Shown piece by piece: positions 42,033 to 51,301 of a stretch of DNA of 64,000 bases (position 1 is the stretch's first letter; every line of letters starts with the position of its first letter). The translations under genes and the position numbers were made by a program. This stretch comes from Fluoribacter gormanii (lineage in GTDB: Bacteria > Pseudomonadota > Gammaproteobacteria > Legionellales > Legionellaceae). Under the pieces are notes generated by a model. That model made no database searches and had not been told where the DNA came from. It worked only from the letters and a program-made list of their open reading frames with translations. The stretch covers positions 1-64,000 of the forward strand of contig NZ_FTNL01000011.1 of NCBI RefSeq assembly GCF_900156395.1. Direction: 5' to 3'.

Positions 42033-42513
42033 GCATGGAGTGAATGATACAGGAGTTTGGTTTGCTGCACTTAAAGATTTAACTCCAAAAGCATTAGACA
42101 GTGGTGTGGAGCGATTAATGACATTGAGTAAAGGCGACAAGTTTTGTGAATTTCCACCCAATTGCCTGCAGTTTCGAGCTTTGTGTCTTGGCTTTTATAG
42201 TGATTTGCGCCTGCCTTCTGCTGCCGAGGCGCATAGGGAGGTTTTAAACAGCGCTTATTCAACGAACCCAAACTGGAGTCATGCAGTGGTTAAATTTACT
42301 GCCAAAAGACTGGGGCTTAAATTTCTGGAAATTGATAATGAAGGCCATTCTTTTGCAGTATTTAAAGAGGCATATGAACGGGTATGTCATTTAATGAGAC
42401 AAGGACACCAGATCCCGGAAATTAAAGAGAAGGTGCTGTGCACTTTGCCTCAATCAAAAGACATTGCAACAACACACCTTGCGAAAATTCGCCAGTTATT
42501 GGGAGTTGCATGA
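41839..42513 (+). CDS. LvrB-position protein, phage-P/Vir-like
   Basis: A 224-residue protein. The ATG at 41839 has a strong AAGGAG eight bases upstream, inside the lvrA-like gene. Its core LWMKLTAIYGQLFISKHG, WFAALKDLTPKALDSGVERL and FPPNCLQFRALCLGFY resembles the N-terminal region of phage-P-like replication accessory proteins. It may be a helicase-loader-like or regulatory factor acting with the LvrA-like protein. Its stop overlaps the next start (ATGATGA). The role is not established. Confidence 0.6.
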   Translation: MSVVQIKALLTKQHLSESANIMAFQSTHSGTPQAMNSTPVHLSKEHLSSLWMKLTAIYGQLFISKHGVNDTGVWFAALKDLTPKALDSGVERLMTLSKGDKFCEFPPNCLQFRALCLGFYSDLRLPSAAEAHREVLNSAYSTNPNWSHAVVKFTAKRLGLKFLEIDNEGHSFAVFKEAYERVCHLMRQGHQIPEIKEKVLCTLPQSKDIATTHLAKIRQLLGVA

Positions 42514-42713
42514 TGAAACAAATTCCATGTTTAAAACTGTTTACAAAGGAAGAGCTGTACTGTCTTTTAAACGCCTGCTCTGAGTCATTAGCTCTGGCCT
42601 ATCAGGAAATCCCTGAATGCGATTTCTGGCACATTGCAATGGAGGCACGATTGGCATGCGAAGCGCTTCGATTCGAGATTGATTCACAAAAAAAAGAATA
42701 TTCAATTCACTAA
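42510..42713 (+). CDS. Small hypothetical protein before csrA
   Basis: A 67-residue protein with a helical body (LFTKEELYCLLNACSESLAL, WHIAMEARLACEALRF). GGGAG precedes the ATG pair at 42510/42513, which overlaps the upstream stop. Conserved position between the lvrB-like gene and csrA suggests a part in the control block. I do not recognise a family. Confidence 0.6.
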   Translation: MMKQIPCLKLFTKEELYCLLNACSESLALAYQEIPECDFWHIAMEARLACEALRFEIDSQKKEYSIH

Positions 42714-42732
42714 CCAATAAAAGGAACACAGC

Positions 42733-42957
42733 ATGTTAATACTTACACGTAGAATAGGCGAAACCGTACTAATCAATGATGACATTTATATCACCGTGCT
42801 CGGTGTTAAGGGTAATCAAGTCCGCTTAGGGTTCGATGCACCACAAGATGTAATTATTCATCGTCAGGAAATACATCAAAAAATTAAAAAAGAACAATCT
42901 CTGTTTTTAAATAAGCCTGGTCAGTGGAAGGAAGCACGGGGCGTACAGACTCATTAA
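42733..42957 (+). CDS. csrA: CsrA-family RNA-binding regulator (LvrC/CsrT-like)
   Basis: A CsrA paralogue of 74 residues. [26 protein letters not shown] and the RNA-contacting Arg44 in IIHRQEI are all conserved; the C-terminus is about ten residues longer than the chromosomal type and basic/polar. CsrA dimers bind GGA motifs at ribosome sites and repress or stabilise mRNAs. In Legionella mobile elements such paralogues accompany conjugation genes. Likely targets are the leaders of lvr, tra and host life-cycle genes (inference). Confidence 0.92.
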   Translation: MLILTRRIGETVLINDDIYITVLGVKGNQVRLGFDAPQDVIIHRQEIHQKIKKEQSLFLNKPGQWKEARGVQTH

Positions 42958-42995
42958 CCATTCAAATCACCATACTAACGAGTTAAGGGAATAAT

Positions 42996-43748
42996 ATGAA
43001 ACCATGCATTAACCAGATACAAAAGGCAATTACCACTTTAGCTTTAACTGGATCTTTTGCCCTGTTGGTGAGCTGTGCTGCAACATCAACAGTGATCGAA
43101 CATCGTAACTTAGAAACAGATACAAAACTCAGCCAAACGATTTTTCTTGATCCTGTGGCTCAAAGTCAAAAAACGATTTACATCACAATTAAGAATACTT
43201 CTCAAGAGTCATTATCCATTGATAAGTCACTAAAGCAGGCATTAGAAGAACATGGCTATAAAGTGGTTGGAAATCCATCCAAAGCCCATTACCTGCTGCA
43301 GGCCAATATTCTTAAGGTGGGAAAAATGAGCGCGTCTGCAAGCCAATCCGCGCTAGGTGGCGGGTATGGCAGTGCATTGGCAGGGGCAGCAACAGGAACT
43401 GCACTGGGTGCATTAAGCGGTCATTCAAGCACCATGATTGGTGCAGGTATTGGTGGGGGAATTATTGGTTTGGCTGCAGATTCTCTAGTCAAGGCAGTGA
43501 ATTACACGATGATTACCGATGTACAAATTTCTGAGCGCGTTGGAAAAGGTACTGTTCATGAGCAGTTTAATTCCAACCTTCAAAATGGCACTGCATCTGG
43601 AACCACACAGACATTGAGCAAACACAGTGATTACCAACGCTATAGAACGCGGGTGGTATCCAATGCCGATAAAGTCAATCTGAGTTTTGCAGAAGCACGA
43701 CCCGCATTGGAACAAGGTCTGGTAAAAACATTAGCGGGCATTTTTTGA
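42996..43748 (+). CDS. traT: TraT-like surface-exclusion / serum-resistance lipoprotein
   Basis: A lipoprotein precursor with lipobox LLVSCAAT and a TraT body: TKLSQTIFLDPV, IYITIKNTSQES, a glycine/alanine-rich central segment (ALAGAATGTALGALSGHSS), VNYTMITDVQISER and RYRTRVVSNADKVNL. F TraT sits in the outer membrane, blocks redundant mating and gives complement resistance. Here it lies ahead of the pilin operon rather than after traG as in F. It starts the run of exported proteins that follows csrA. Confidence 0.88.
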   Translation: MKPCINQIQKAITTLALTGSFALLVSCAATSTVIEHRNLETDTKLSQTIFLDPVAQSQKTIYITIKNTSQESLSIDKSLKQALEEHGYKVVGNPSKAHYLLQANILKVGKMSASASQSALGGGYGSALAGAATGTALGALSGHSSTMIGAGIGGGIIGLAADSLVKAVNYTMITDVQISERVGKGTVHEQFNSNLQNGTASGTTQTLSKHSDYQRYRTRVVSNADKVNLSFAEARPALEQGLVKTLAGIF

Positions 43749-43823
43749 TGCAGCCTGATTAGAGCTTCATGAAAAAAGTGCATAGGATTTAAAAAACAAT
43801 AATGAGTTAAAGAGGGAATAGTA

Positions 43824-44225
43824 ATGAGAATCAATGTAATAGCAGGACTTATCATCACCGCACTGGGTTCACCCTGTGCTGTTGCAACCAGTTCGAATCA
43901 CTACGATTTAGAAAGACCAATTTTTGATACGTCTTATCAACTCAACCAGATTGCCAAAGAAAACAATTCCGATTTATGTTCTGGAGATGTCGCAATTGCT
44001 GCAGCCTACCTGGAATCAGCAGGAGCCCAATTGCAGCATCATAAAAAAGACAGTGCAGTTGTTTCTATGGCTTATGGATACAATGAATTAAAAGCAATCA
44101 GCAATGTAAGAAGCTACTGTACACATTTATCACCGAAGGTAAAACCCTATCTTGCACGAGTTATTGTGATGAAAAGTGAACTTGAGAACATCAACATACC
44201 AGAAACAGACCAAACATCGGACTAA
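43824..44225 (+). CDS. Hypothetical exported protein
   Basis: A 133-residue protein with a signal peptide (about residues 1-22, ending near AVATS) and a helical mature part with two cysteines (SDLCSGDVAIAAAYLESAGA, NVRSYCTHLSP). The family is not recognised. GAGGGA precedes the ATG. It is located between traT and the pilin gene and likely belongs to the transfer apparatus or its surface functions. Confidence 0.6.
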   Translation: MRINVIAGLIITALGSPCAVATSSNHYDLERPIFDTSYQLNQIAKENNSDLCSGDVAIAAAYLESAGAQLQHHKKDSAVVSMAYGYNELKAISNVRSYCTHLSPKVKPYLARVIVMKSELENINIPETDQTSD

Positions 44226-44268
44226 TTTTAAAAGCTTAAGTTCATAACAAAAATAAAAGGAGCGCTCA

Positions 44269-44640
44269 ATGAACCCAATTAAAACACTCATGCTGTCGAT
44301 GACCCTCATCGTTGTGAGTGGAGTTATTCATGCAGAGCCCACAACACTGCCTGAAAACAATTTTAAGATTAATCAGAATCTGACTGCCGTTTCAACTGAA
44401 AATGATGAACAGGATGTCGAATATTTTAAACACATTCTTTCCAGTGGAGCGCTTTTTACGCTTTTGCTAGCAATGGATAAGGAGGTTCCTGACATAGCAA
44501 AAGCAGTTGAGTATGTGGCTTTGTTCAAAAAACTGGATTCTGCAAATCACCTACTGACGCAAATTTTAGTTGAACTTAAAAAGAACAACCACCTATTAAG
44601 TCAAAGCATGCTTGATAAAGGAGTAACCATGGATGGATAA
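44269..44640 (+). CDS. Hypothetical exported protein
   Basis: A 123-residue protein with signal peptide (cut near GVIHA), followed by acidic mature sequence and a helical C-terminus (FKKLDSANHLLTQILVELKK). The segment YFKHILSSGALFTLLLAM could associate with membrane. AAGGAG precedes the ATG. It is not recognised; it probably belongs with the conjugation genes by position. Confidence 0.6.
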   Translation: MNPIKTLMLSMTLIVVSGVIHAEPTTLPENNFKINQNLTAVSTENDEQDVEYFKHILSSGALFTLLLAMDKEVPDIAKAVEYVALFKKLDSANHLLTQILVELKKNNHLLSQSMLDKGVTMDG

Positions 44641-44693
44641 GCGCTCTTTATAAAACCACAAAAACACGATTCATTAAATAAAAAGAATAAAAA

Positions 44694-44729
44694 ATGAGCA
44701 CAAATTGGGGCTCAGGGGGATTTTTTTAA
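44694..44729 (+). promoter_or_regulatory. Possible leader hairpin / attenuator before traA
   Basis: TGAGC (44695-44699) pairs with GCTCA (44710-44714), followed by GGGGGA and seven T. The same stretch is a tiny frame MSTNWGSGGFF. The stem is short, so a terminator is possible but weak. The G-rich part could bind the CsrA-like protein and regulate pilin synthesis (inference). Confidence 0.3.
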
Positions 44730-44747
44730 CCAAAAAAGGAGAATGTG

Positions 44748-45059
44748 ATGAACTATAGAACAGCAATGAACGATTTGAGCATTAAAGGATATCTGTATGC
44801 CAGGCAGCTGCTCCCTTTTTTAATGATTGGTTTGGCACTGTTGTGTTTGATGCCAGACTCCTGTTTTGCTGCTGAGAATCGGCTTTCTGGATTAAAAGAG
44901 GAAGTAAAGGCAACCTTTGGAGCGGATTCAGATCTCCCTTATTTTCTTTTGTTAGCAGAAGGGCTTGCAGGGGCTTATGCCTACATCAAAACCAAAAATA
45001 TCGCAGTCCTTGCGGGTGTTCCTGTATTGATGGTGTTTACTCACTGGGCATTGAAATAA
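44748..45059 (+). CDS. traA: TraA-like conjugative pilin precursor
   Basis: A prepilin of about 103 residues. A long leader ends in DSCFA, and the mature part of about 61 residues has two hydrophobic segments (LPYFLLLAEGLAGAYAYI and IAVLAGVPVLMVFTHWAL), as in F-type pilins. AAGGAG is six bases before the ATG at 44748. Its stop overlaps the TraL start. TraA is assembled into the pilus by the proteins encoded downstream. Confidence 0.82.
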   Translation: MNYRTAMNDLSIKGYLYARQLLPFLMIGLALLCLMPDSCFAAENRLSGLKEEVKATFGADSDLPYFLLLAEGLAGAYAYIKTKNIAVLAGVPVLMVFTHWALK

Positions 45060-45349
45060 TGGCTCGCAACTACCAAACCTTTATGCTCTCTGATGAGCCT
45101 AAAATTGCGGGTATTCCTGTTACCACAGGCCTGCCCATTTTTTTACTCACGGGAATTGGGCTTTTAACAGGACTTGCCTATCAGCTTTTTATGATAGGCG
45201 CAGCCCTAAGCGTTGCGATGCATATCAAGTATGGAGGACTGCCTCTGCGGAGTCTGTTTGCCATCGTATACTGGTCGCTGCCTCACAGGTTAACGTCCCT
45301 TGTATTTCGAGCTTTTCCCGATTCTGCCAACCGAATTTATATCAGGTGA
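45059..45349 (+). CDS. traL: TraL, type IV secretion assembly protein
   Basis: A 96-residue membrane protein of the TraL/VirB3 group: FMLSDEPKIAGIPVTTG, one long hydrophobic stretch (LPIFLLTGIGLLTGLAYQLF) and the conserved end YWSLPHRLTS. It overlaps traA by one base and is followed four bases later by traE. It is needed for pilus assembly at the inner membrane. Confidence 0.9.
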   Translation: MARNYQTFMLSDEPKIAGIPVTTGLPIFLLTGIGLLTGLAYQLFMIGAALSVAMHIKYGGLPLRSLFAIVYWSLPHRLTSLVFRAFPDSANRIYIR

Positions 45350-45353
45350 TTTA

Positions 45354-45914
45354 ATGGATACTTCATTTCGTGATAATGCGATTGCAAAAAACAGACTGTT
45401 ATTCAAGCTGACACTGATTTGGGCGCTATCGAGTACGTTTGCAATTATTGTCCTTTGCGCCTTAAATTTTTATACCTTACTGCATAAGCAGGTTCACTGG
45501 CTTCCAGTGTGTACTGGTCTAGAGTTTAGCATTGGTGATAAAGGCTATTCACCCGAATACCTGAAAGAAATGACGCAGAAAGCTGCTGACTTACGCCTGA
45601 CCTACAATCCTGAGACCATTGATGCACGCTACACCATGCTGTCTCATCTGATTCCAGCGAAATACCAGGAATCGTTTTCCAAACTATTGGATGCCGAGCG
45701 AAAAACAGTACATGAAAAAAATGTAAGCTCAGTTTTTTATGTTGAAAAAGTATCCGTGGATGTCTCTAAAAATCAAGGTCAAATCGAAGGGCAATTGTAT
45801 CGCACAAGCCATGGGCTTCAATTAAAGCCACAACACAAAATGTATCGAGTGCAGTTTTCACATCAATCAGGCCTTTTAAATCTTGTGTCCATTCAGGAGA
45901 TACACCATGACTAA
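45354..45914 (+). CDS. traE: TraE (VirB5/VirB8-like) secretion channel protein
   Basis: A 186-residue TraE protein: a cytoplasmic N-terminus, a membrane helix (LIWALSSTFAIIVLCALNFY) and a periplasmic NTF2-like domain (FSIGDKGYSPEYLKEM, LIPAKYQESFSKLL, YRVQFSHQSGLLNL). The ATG at 45354 is chosen as AGGTGA precedes it; an in-frame start inside traL is unlikely. It overlaps traK by eight bases. Confidence 0.88.
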   Translation: MDTSFRDNAIAKNRLLFKLTLIWALSSTFAIIVLCALNFYTLLHKQVHWLPVCTGLEFSIGDKGYSPEYLKEMTQKAADLRLTYNPETIDARYTMLSHLIPAKYQESFSKLLDAERKTVHEKNVSSVFYVEKVSVDVSKNQGQIEGQLYRTSHGLQLKPQHKMYRVQFSHQSGLLNLVSIQEIHHD

Positions 45915-46641
45915 CTCAATTTATGATCAAGTTAAAAAAAACATTCTTCTTATAAGTTGTTTGTGCTCAGGAATTGTTTGTGCAAGCACAGCTCCTTCGG
46001 TCATCGCTTTTGAAGAAGGAGAGCAGTTTAATCTGACCTTATCGAGTATTAACTTTAATCGTGTGTTTGTTGAAGGGGAATCGATCACTAAATTAAGTTA
46101 CCCAGAGCATGCTATTACAGTAGATAAAAGTGAGATGGATAACCCTGAAAGCACGGATTCTTCGGTGTATATAAAGCCCAATTTTCAAGTTCCCATTACC
46201 CTGTTCCTAACTACAGATAAAGGACATCACGTATCACTTACCCTGACACCTGATGAATCGGTTGGAAAAACCTTAAGGCTTGTGCCGCGCGCTCAAACAA
46301 AATTGAAATTTGTGAAACTGGATACCCCTGATGCCAGTGAAGTAGATGAGGCAATCGCTGCCATGAAAGCAGGGGAGACCCCCAAAGAATTTAATGAGAA
46401 ACGAATTACTCCACGTTCTTTTTACATTAAAAAAAACATTAAGGTAACTCTTGAAAAACAATATCAGGGGAAGCGTTTCACCGGCTTTATCTATCGGTTA
46501 GAAAATACATCAAATCATGAGCTGGCGCTTACAACCGCCTTATTTGCCCATAAGGACGCAGAATCCCTGTCATTAAGTGATGAGGCGCTCCCACCTAAAA
46601 AAATCGCTTATTTATATGGGTTATACAGCAATCAGGGATAA
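45907..46641 (+). CDS. traK: TraK, outer-membrane secretin-like component
   Basis: A 244-residue TraK/VirB9-type protein. Signal peptide ends near GIVCAS; the mature protein has FEEGEQFNLTLSSINFNRVF, YIKPNFQVPITLFLTTDKG and an all-beta C-terminal region (VTLEKQYQGKRFTGFIYRLE; closing IAYLYGLYSN). TraK forms the outer-membrane core ring with TraB and TraV. Confidence 0.88.
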   Translation: MTNSIYDQVKKNILLISCLCSGIVCASTAPSVIAFEEGEQFNLTLSSINFNRVFVEGESITKLSYPEHAITVDKSEMDNPESTDSSVYIKPNFQVPITLFLTTDKGHHVSLTLTPDESVGKTLRLVPRAQTKLKFVKLDTPDASEVDEAIAAMKAGETPKEFNEKRITPRSFYIKKNIKVTLEKQYQGKRFTGFIYRLENTSNHELALTTALFAHKDAESLSLSDEALPPKKIAYLYGLYSNQG

Positions 46642-46681
46642 ACCAGAAGCTGCTTAAAATGAGTTGGAAGGAGAGTAGGTA

Positions 46682-48148
46682 ATGTTTAAAAAAATAAAAC
46701 AATGGTTGACGCTAAAACCTCAAAACGCCAATAAACTGGCCAAAAAGGAACAATTGAAGCACGCAGCCATTTTATTACTGGTGGGTGGGGCATCCTATGG
46801 ATTTTATTGTTACTCATCAGCTGAGAAAAAAAAACCAGTCCACCAGGAAGAAGCTCCGTTCGAGAGTATTTTTGAAAGTACTTTTAATCAGGGCAGTGAC
46901 GAAGCACTCCTTCTGCAACAGCAGCAACAAATTGATTCTTTAAAAGAGTTAGTGGCAGAACATCATAAAAAACAGCAGGAAGCAGCACCTGTGAAAACAG
47001 AAAATTCGGAAACAAAAGCTTTGATCCAGGCCATGAAAGAACAGCTTTCACACCTTGAAGAAGAAAATAAAAAAATGAACGAACAATTACAGGTTGCACT
47101 GGTTTCTACCCGTCAGGCAAGCCTGGTCACCGTTAGGCCGCCAACTCGTGAAGAAATGGAAGCACAGCAAAAGAAAAAGCATCAGGCAGAGCGCGAACTG
47201 CTCGCAAAATCAGGACTGGAAACAGTGCAATTTAACAACCGGAAGAAAAAAAACAAGGAAGTGCGAACCTCTAAAAATTATGTTTGGGCGGGAACCTTTG
47301 TTGAAGGGGTGTTGCTGACTGGGGTTTTAGGTGATGCAGGAATAAACGGCTCAAAAAACATGGGAACTGCTTTAATCCGCCTTACCAGCGGAGGAATCAT
47401 GCCCAACAATCAGCGTTCTCATCTGGAAGACTGTGTCGCCCTGGTATCCACTTATGGTGATTTATCAGGAAGTTCCGTGGTGATGCATTTAGAAACACTG
47501 TCTTGCGCAGGAAACAACATCAATTTTGAACAAAAGGCCTACGGCTCTGTATTTGATTTGGATGCCATGCAGGATTTACGCGGAACATCCATTCTAAAAA
47601 CAAAGCCGCTCTTAACCTATTCGGCAGCGGCAGGCATGCTGGCAGGATTTGGTGATGGCTTAAAGAATTTAAATACCGCTCAAACAATCAATCCGGGGGC
47701 TGGCACCATTACGACCTACGGGCAGGCATCAACCCTTGCTCAATCGGCTGCTGGTGGTGCGCTTAGTAATCCTGCCAATCGTATTTCAGACTATGTAATG
47801 CGCATTGCTGATATTTATCATCCACTGGTTGTGGCACGTGCTGGTCGTCGTGTGTCCGTTTTATTTACTAAAGGCTTTTGGATAGACAAAGAACATCAGG
47901 TGTACGAGTCAGGACGCGCTATCAATGAAGGACATGCCCAAAACGAGTCTGGGGTTACAACCACTGTAAGCCGTGCCTATGAATTAAATACACACCCTGT
48001 GAATGGCGCTTCATTGATGCAGTCCAATAATCAAGAGCCCATGGTTCAAACCGTTAATCCTGTTGAGAATCCCCTCTTAAATCAACCAGGACAACCCTCT
48101 ACCCCATTATTTTCAACCGTACAAAATGAGGAGCCACTTCATGACTAA
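46682..48148 (+). CDS. traB: TraB (VirB10-like) core channel protein
   Basis: A 488-residue protein. A short cytoplasmic tail, membrane helix (AAILLLVGGASYGFYCY, residues 24-40), a long coiled coil (about 75-140, rich in Gln/Glu/Lys), and the VirB10 barrel domain (WAGTFVEGVLLTGV, KNMGTALIRLTSGGIMPN, GRRVSVLFTKGFW). Spans both membranes and joins the inner ATPases to the outer ring. Overlaps the traV start by eight bases. Confidence 0.92.
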   Translation: MFKKIKQWLTLKPQNANKLAKKEQLKHAAILLLVGGASYGFYCYSSAEKKKPVHQEEAPFESIFESTFNQGSDEALLLQQQQQIDSLKELVAEHHKKQQEAAPVKTENSETKALIQAMKEQLSHLEEENKKMNEQLQVALVSTRQASLVTVRPPTREEMEAQQKKKHQAERELLAKSGLETVQFNNRKKKNKEVRTSKNYVWAGTFVEGVLLTGVLGDAGINGSKNMGTALIRLTSGGIMPNNQRSHLEDCVALVSTYGDLSGSSVVMHLETLSCAGNNINFEQKAYGSVFDLDAMQDLRGTSILKTKPLLTYSAAAGMLAGFGDGLKNLNTAQTINPGAGTITTYGQASTLAQSAAGGALSNPANRISDYVMRIADIYHPLVVARAGRRVSVLFTKGFWIDKEHQVYESGRAINEGHAQNESGVTTTVSRAYELNTHPVNGASLMQSNNQEPMVQTVNPVENPLLNQPGQPSTPLFSTVQNEEPLHD

Positions 48149-48368
48149 ACCTCTATTTTTATTGAGTACCCTTTTCTTAGTGTCGCAGTTATGTGCCTGC
48201 TCGAAATCCATCCTCGACAATCAGGATGCAAGATGTCCTTTTTCTGACAGGGGTGGTTGTCAAAGTATGGAAATGGTGAATCGTATGGTGCAGGAAAAAC
48301 GCTATACACCCGATGGTCAATTCGTGCAGCAGGCAAGAATTCAAGATCTGTATTCAGATTATAAATAG
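48141..48368 (+). CDS. traV: TraV-like lipoprotein, short
   Basis: A 75-residue lipoprotein with lipobox LCACSKS and the cysteine-containing core CPFSDRGGCQSMEMVNRMV that is diagnostic for TraV. It is much shorter than F TraV and ends soon after this motif, so it may act only as the outer-membrane anchor for TraK/TraB. GAGGAG precedes the ATG at 48141, inside the end of traB. Confidence 0.8.
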   Translation: MTKPLFLLSTLFLVSQLCACSKSILDNQDARCPFSDRGGCQSMEMVNRMVQEKRYTPDGQFVQQARIQDLYSDYK

Positions 48369-48396
48369 GCGCTGGCACGAATACAGGAGAGAAGCA

Positions 48397-50946
48397 ATGC
48401 TTACAAACGCTATAGAATGGGTTCAAGATACTTATCAGTTGCTAAAGGAGACCTGGAATGACAAAGGGCTAGCCGATAACGGAGCCGCTTTTGACCTCAA
48501 GGCGCATCAATATCCTTCTTTTACTGAGGAGCTATTACCTTATCAATATTTTGATGAGGAATCGAAGCTGTTTTTTAATGAACACAATGCGGGTTTAATT
48601 TATCGCATTGTCCCTTTAACGGGTGCGAATGAACACATAGCAGAGCAGCTGGATGCGCTGCTTCAATCTAAAGTGTCTCATGAGTTCACCTTGCAGTTGA
48701 TTTGCGTCAAACACAATCAGGTAGGGAAAGATATTGAGGCATTTACTTCGCAGTTCACAAAAAGCGAATTTGAAAATTTAAGCCTGTTAGGAGAGAACCT
48801 TAAGGCATTTTATCAAAAAGCCGCCATACACGGTTTTAAAACCAACACGATGCTTGCACCTCGATTAACGCATACGGATTGCTATATCGTCATTGATAAA
48901 ATCAAAAAAGAATCTGAGAACGATTTAAAAGCCTGTTTTGGCCAGTTTCGCGTTTCATTTGAAGCATCCTTAAGTGCTGCAAAAATTGGATTTAAGCAAG
49001 CAGATGCGACTGATTTTTTGCATTTGCTTCAGTTTTATCTGGATAATTGCCCTGATGCAATTACCCCACGCCCTGTTATATACGACAAAACCAAATTACT
49101 TAAAGAGCAGGCACTGTCTCATGACTTTGATATTGAAATTAAAAACAATGAAGTAGTAATTCAAGGGGCTAATGAAACTGGACATGCTTATGAAACAGCT
49201 GTATCTGTTCTGACCATTGATCGCCTCCCTCGTCAGTATTGTTTATGGGAGAACATCAATAATACCAGCAACATTTTTCATCCTGATAAAAGAATATCCT
49301 GTAATCACATCATCTCGGTCATCTATCTGGTTGAAGAGCAGGGACGTGCTCAGGGTAGAGCGAACCGCAAGACCCGTGATTTGGATAAAAAATCTAAAAG
49401 TGATTATGCCTTGAATGTAGCGGGAACTGAGGAGCAGGCAAGAGTATGGCGTACTTTTCGAGATGATTTATCCTCACAGAAGACTCGTTCTGTAAAGATG
49501 CTTTATAACGTGGTTCTTTTTTCAAGACCTCATGAAAAAGAGCGTGATGTGGAGGCTGCTCGCACGGTATTTGCGTTCAATGACATTAAATTGGCATTGT
49601 GTAAACGTATGCAATGTCCGTATTTTTTAGTCTCGATGCCGTTTTTTTTCACAGGAAATCTGGTTAAGGATTTTTCTCTTCCCACAATGATGTGGCCAAT
49701 TTCTTCATGGAATGCAACTCAATACATGCCCATTCTTTCTGACTGGCGCGGAGTAGGTAAGGGTATCTTGTTGCCTACCATGCGCGATCAATTTGCCTGC
49801 ATCGATCCTTTCTCTGGTGTATTTGGCAGCAATTACAACATGGCTGTCACCGGAACCTCGGGCGGTGGAAAAAGCTTTTTTATTCAGATGCTGATGCTCA
49901 ATATCCTGTTTAATGGCGGAGATATTTTCATTATTGATGTAGGTGGGAGCTATAGAAAACTGTGTGAGGCGCTCGGTGGGACTTATCTTGAGTACAGCAA
50001 TTTGGCGATGAATCCCTTTACCCATGTAACGGACATTTTACGAGAGATTGATGACATTATTGCCTTGTTTGAATTATTAACCTGCCCTACTAGCGGTGCT
50101 ACAGATGACGACCGAGGCACTTTAAGAGAAGCTATTTTAACTGCTTTTGGAGCAACTCAGAATCAAACACGCATTGATGAGGTTGCAGGAGTCTTATTAT
50201 CGTTGTACGAGCACGACCGCGAAACCTATCCTACAGCGCGTATTTTGTCTAAGAACCTCCAGCGTTACTGTTCTGCCTCAGAGCATGGCAAAGCCTTTAA
50301 TGAGCCATCTCAACTATCACCTGATGCCCGTATGATTGTAGTGGACTTAAAGGAAATTGAGGACAATCAAAGTATTCGCGCCCCGGTTCTTCTGTCCGTT
50401 ATTTCCCAGTTTCAAAGACGTATGTTCAACTCAGACAGGAACAAACAAAAGATGTGCATCATTGATGAAGCCTGGTCATTTTTTACAGGAGATTCAATTG
50501 CGGTCAACTTTATTACCAAAGGCTTTCGTACTGGTCGGCGGCATAAAGCATCATTTGTCACGATTACCCAGGGAATTGAGGATTATTTCGAATTTTCAGA
50601 AGCGCGCGCCGCCTGGGAAAATTCCGCATTAAAGCTTGTTTTTTTACAAGAGGAATCACCGCTTTTAGAACATCAAAAAAAGCATGAGACTTTTTCAGAC
50701 TACGAGATGACTATTCTCAAATCATTCCCAATAGCGAAAGAAGCGGGTTTTTCTCAAGTCTTGCTGCGTGCTAATGGTATTTCCTCCTTTCATCGCTTGT
50801 TTGTTGATCCGTTTACTCGCGTGCTTTTATCTTCCGATGGTGATGATTATCAGGCAGTCATTAATTATGTGGCACAGGGACTGTTATTTCTTGATGCCGT
50901 ATCGCAAGTGGCAAAGGAGCATTATGGGAGGGCTTATGCGGCTTAA
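48397..50946 (+). CDS. traC: TraC (VirB4-like) pilus-assembly ATPase
   Basis: A cytoplasmic ATPase of 849 residues. Walker A GTSGGGKSFF is near residue 486 and Walker B CIIDEAW near 686; FRTGRRHKASFVTITQG and QEESPLLEHQKKH are typical TraC/VirB4 segments. The ATG at 48397, preceded by AGGAGA, is preferred to an in-frame start inside traV. It energises pilus assembly and substrate transfer. It overlaps trbI by 11 bases. Confidence 0.93.
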   Translation: MLTNAIEWVQDTYQLLKETWNDKGLADNGAAFDLKAHQYPSFTEELLPYQYFDEESKLFFNEHNAGLIYRIVPLTGANEHIAEQLDALLQSKVSHEFTLQLICVKHNQVGKDIEAFTSQFTKSEFENLSLLGENLKAFYQKAAIHGFKTNTMLAPRLTHTDCYIVIDKIKKESENDLKACFGQFRVSFEASLSAAKIGFKQADATDFLHLLQFYLDNCPDAITPRPVIYDKTKLLKEQALSHDFDIEIKNNEVVIQGANETGHAYETAVSVLTIDRLPRQYCLWENINNTSNIFHPDKRISCNHIISVIYLVEEQGRAQGRANRKTRDLDKKSKSDYALNVAGTEEQARVWRTFRDDLSSQKTRSVKMLYNVVLFSRPHEKERDVEAARTVFAFNDIKLALCKRMQCPYFLVSMPFFFTGNLVKDFSLPTMMWPISSWNATQYMPILSDWRGVGKGILLPTMRDQFACIDPFSGVFGSNYNMAVTGTSGGGKSFFIQMLMLNILFNGGDIFIIDVGGSYRKLCEALGGTYLEYSNLAMNPFTHVTDILREIDDIIALFELLTCPTSGATDDDRGTLREAILTAFGATQNQTRIDEVAGVLLSLYEHDRETYPTARILSKNLQRYCSASEHGKAFNEPSQLSPDARMIVVDLKEIEDNQSIRAPVLLSVISQFQRRMFNSDRNKQKMCIIDEAWSFFTGDSIAVNFITKGFRTGRRHKASFVTITQGIEDYFEFSEARAAWENSALKLVFLQEESPLLEHQKKHETFSDYEMTILKSFPIAKEAGFSQVLLRANGISSFHRLFVDPFTRVLLSSDGDDYQAVINYVAQGLLFLDAVSQVAKEHYGRAYAA

Positions 50947-51301
50947 CCAGATCAAAACCATGCATTGGGTCTTTGCAGGAATTGGCGGATTAATTGGAAT
51001 CCTGGCGGGTATTTGGGTGATGTGGCCTAAGTCTTTACCTCTTTTGGTGGTTGACATGAATCGTGCCATTGAAGCGCCTTCGGTAATGCTTGCTCGTTCC
51101 AAACTGACTCATGAAGAACAATTAAAAATAATGGAGCGCTTTTCACGCACCCTCCCAGAAGTCATCAAGGATTATGGGGCGTCACATCAGGTAACCCTTG
51201 TGAGTGCGTCCGTATTGTCGAGTTTTAAACCGTCCCCTGTGGATGTGACGGATGAGCTTATTGCCTTGACCATAACAAGGATAAAACATGAGGCACGCTA
51301 A
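50936..51301 (+). CDS. trbI: TrbI, F-type conjugation protein
   Basis: A 121-residue inner-membrane protein: one N-terminal helix (VFAGIGGLIGILAGIWVMW), then LPLLVVDMNRAIEAPSVMLA and VTLVSASVLSSF, as in TrbI of F, which affects pilus retraction. GGGAGG lies four bases before the ATG at 50936. It overlaps traC and traW by a few bases each. Confidence 0.88.
   Translation: MRLNQIKTMHWVFAGIGGLIGILAGIWVMWPKSLPLLVVDMNRAIEAPSVMLARSKLTHEEQLKIMERFSRTLPEVIKDYGASHQVTLVSASVLSSFKPSPVDVTDELIALTITRIKHEAR

Noticed and set aside
44694-44729. Rho-independent terminator before traA
   Set aside because: The stem is only five pairs and separated from the T run by GGGGGA; kept only as a weak regulatory hairpin.
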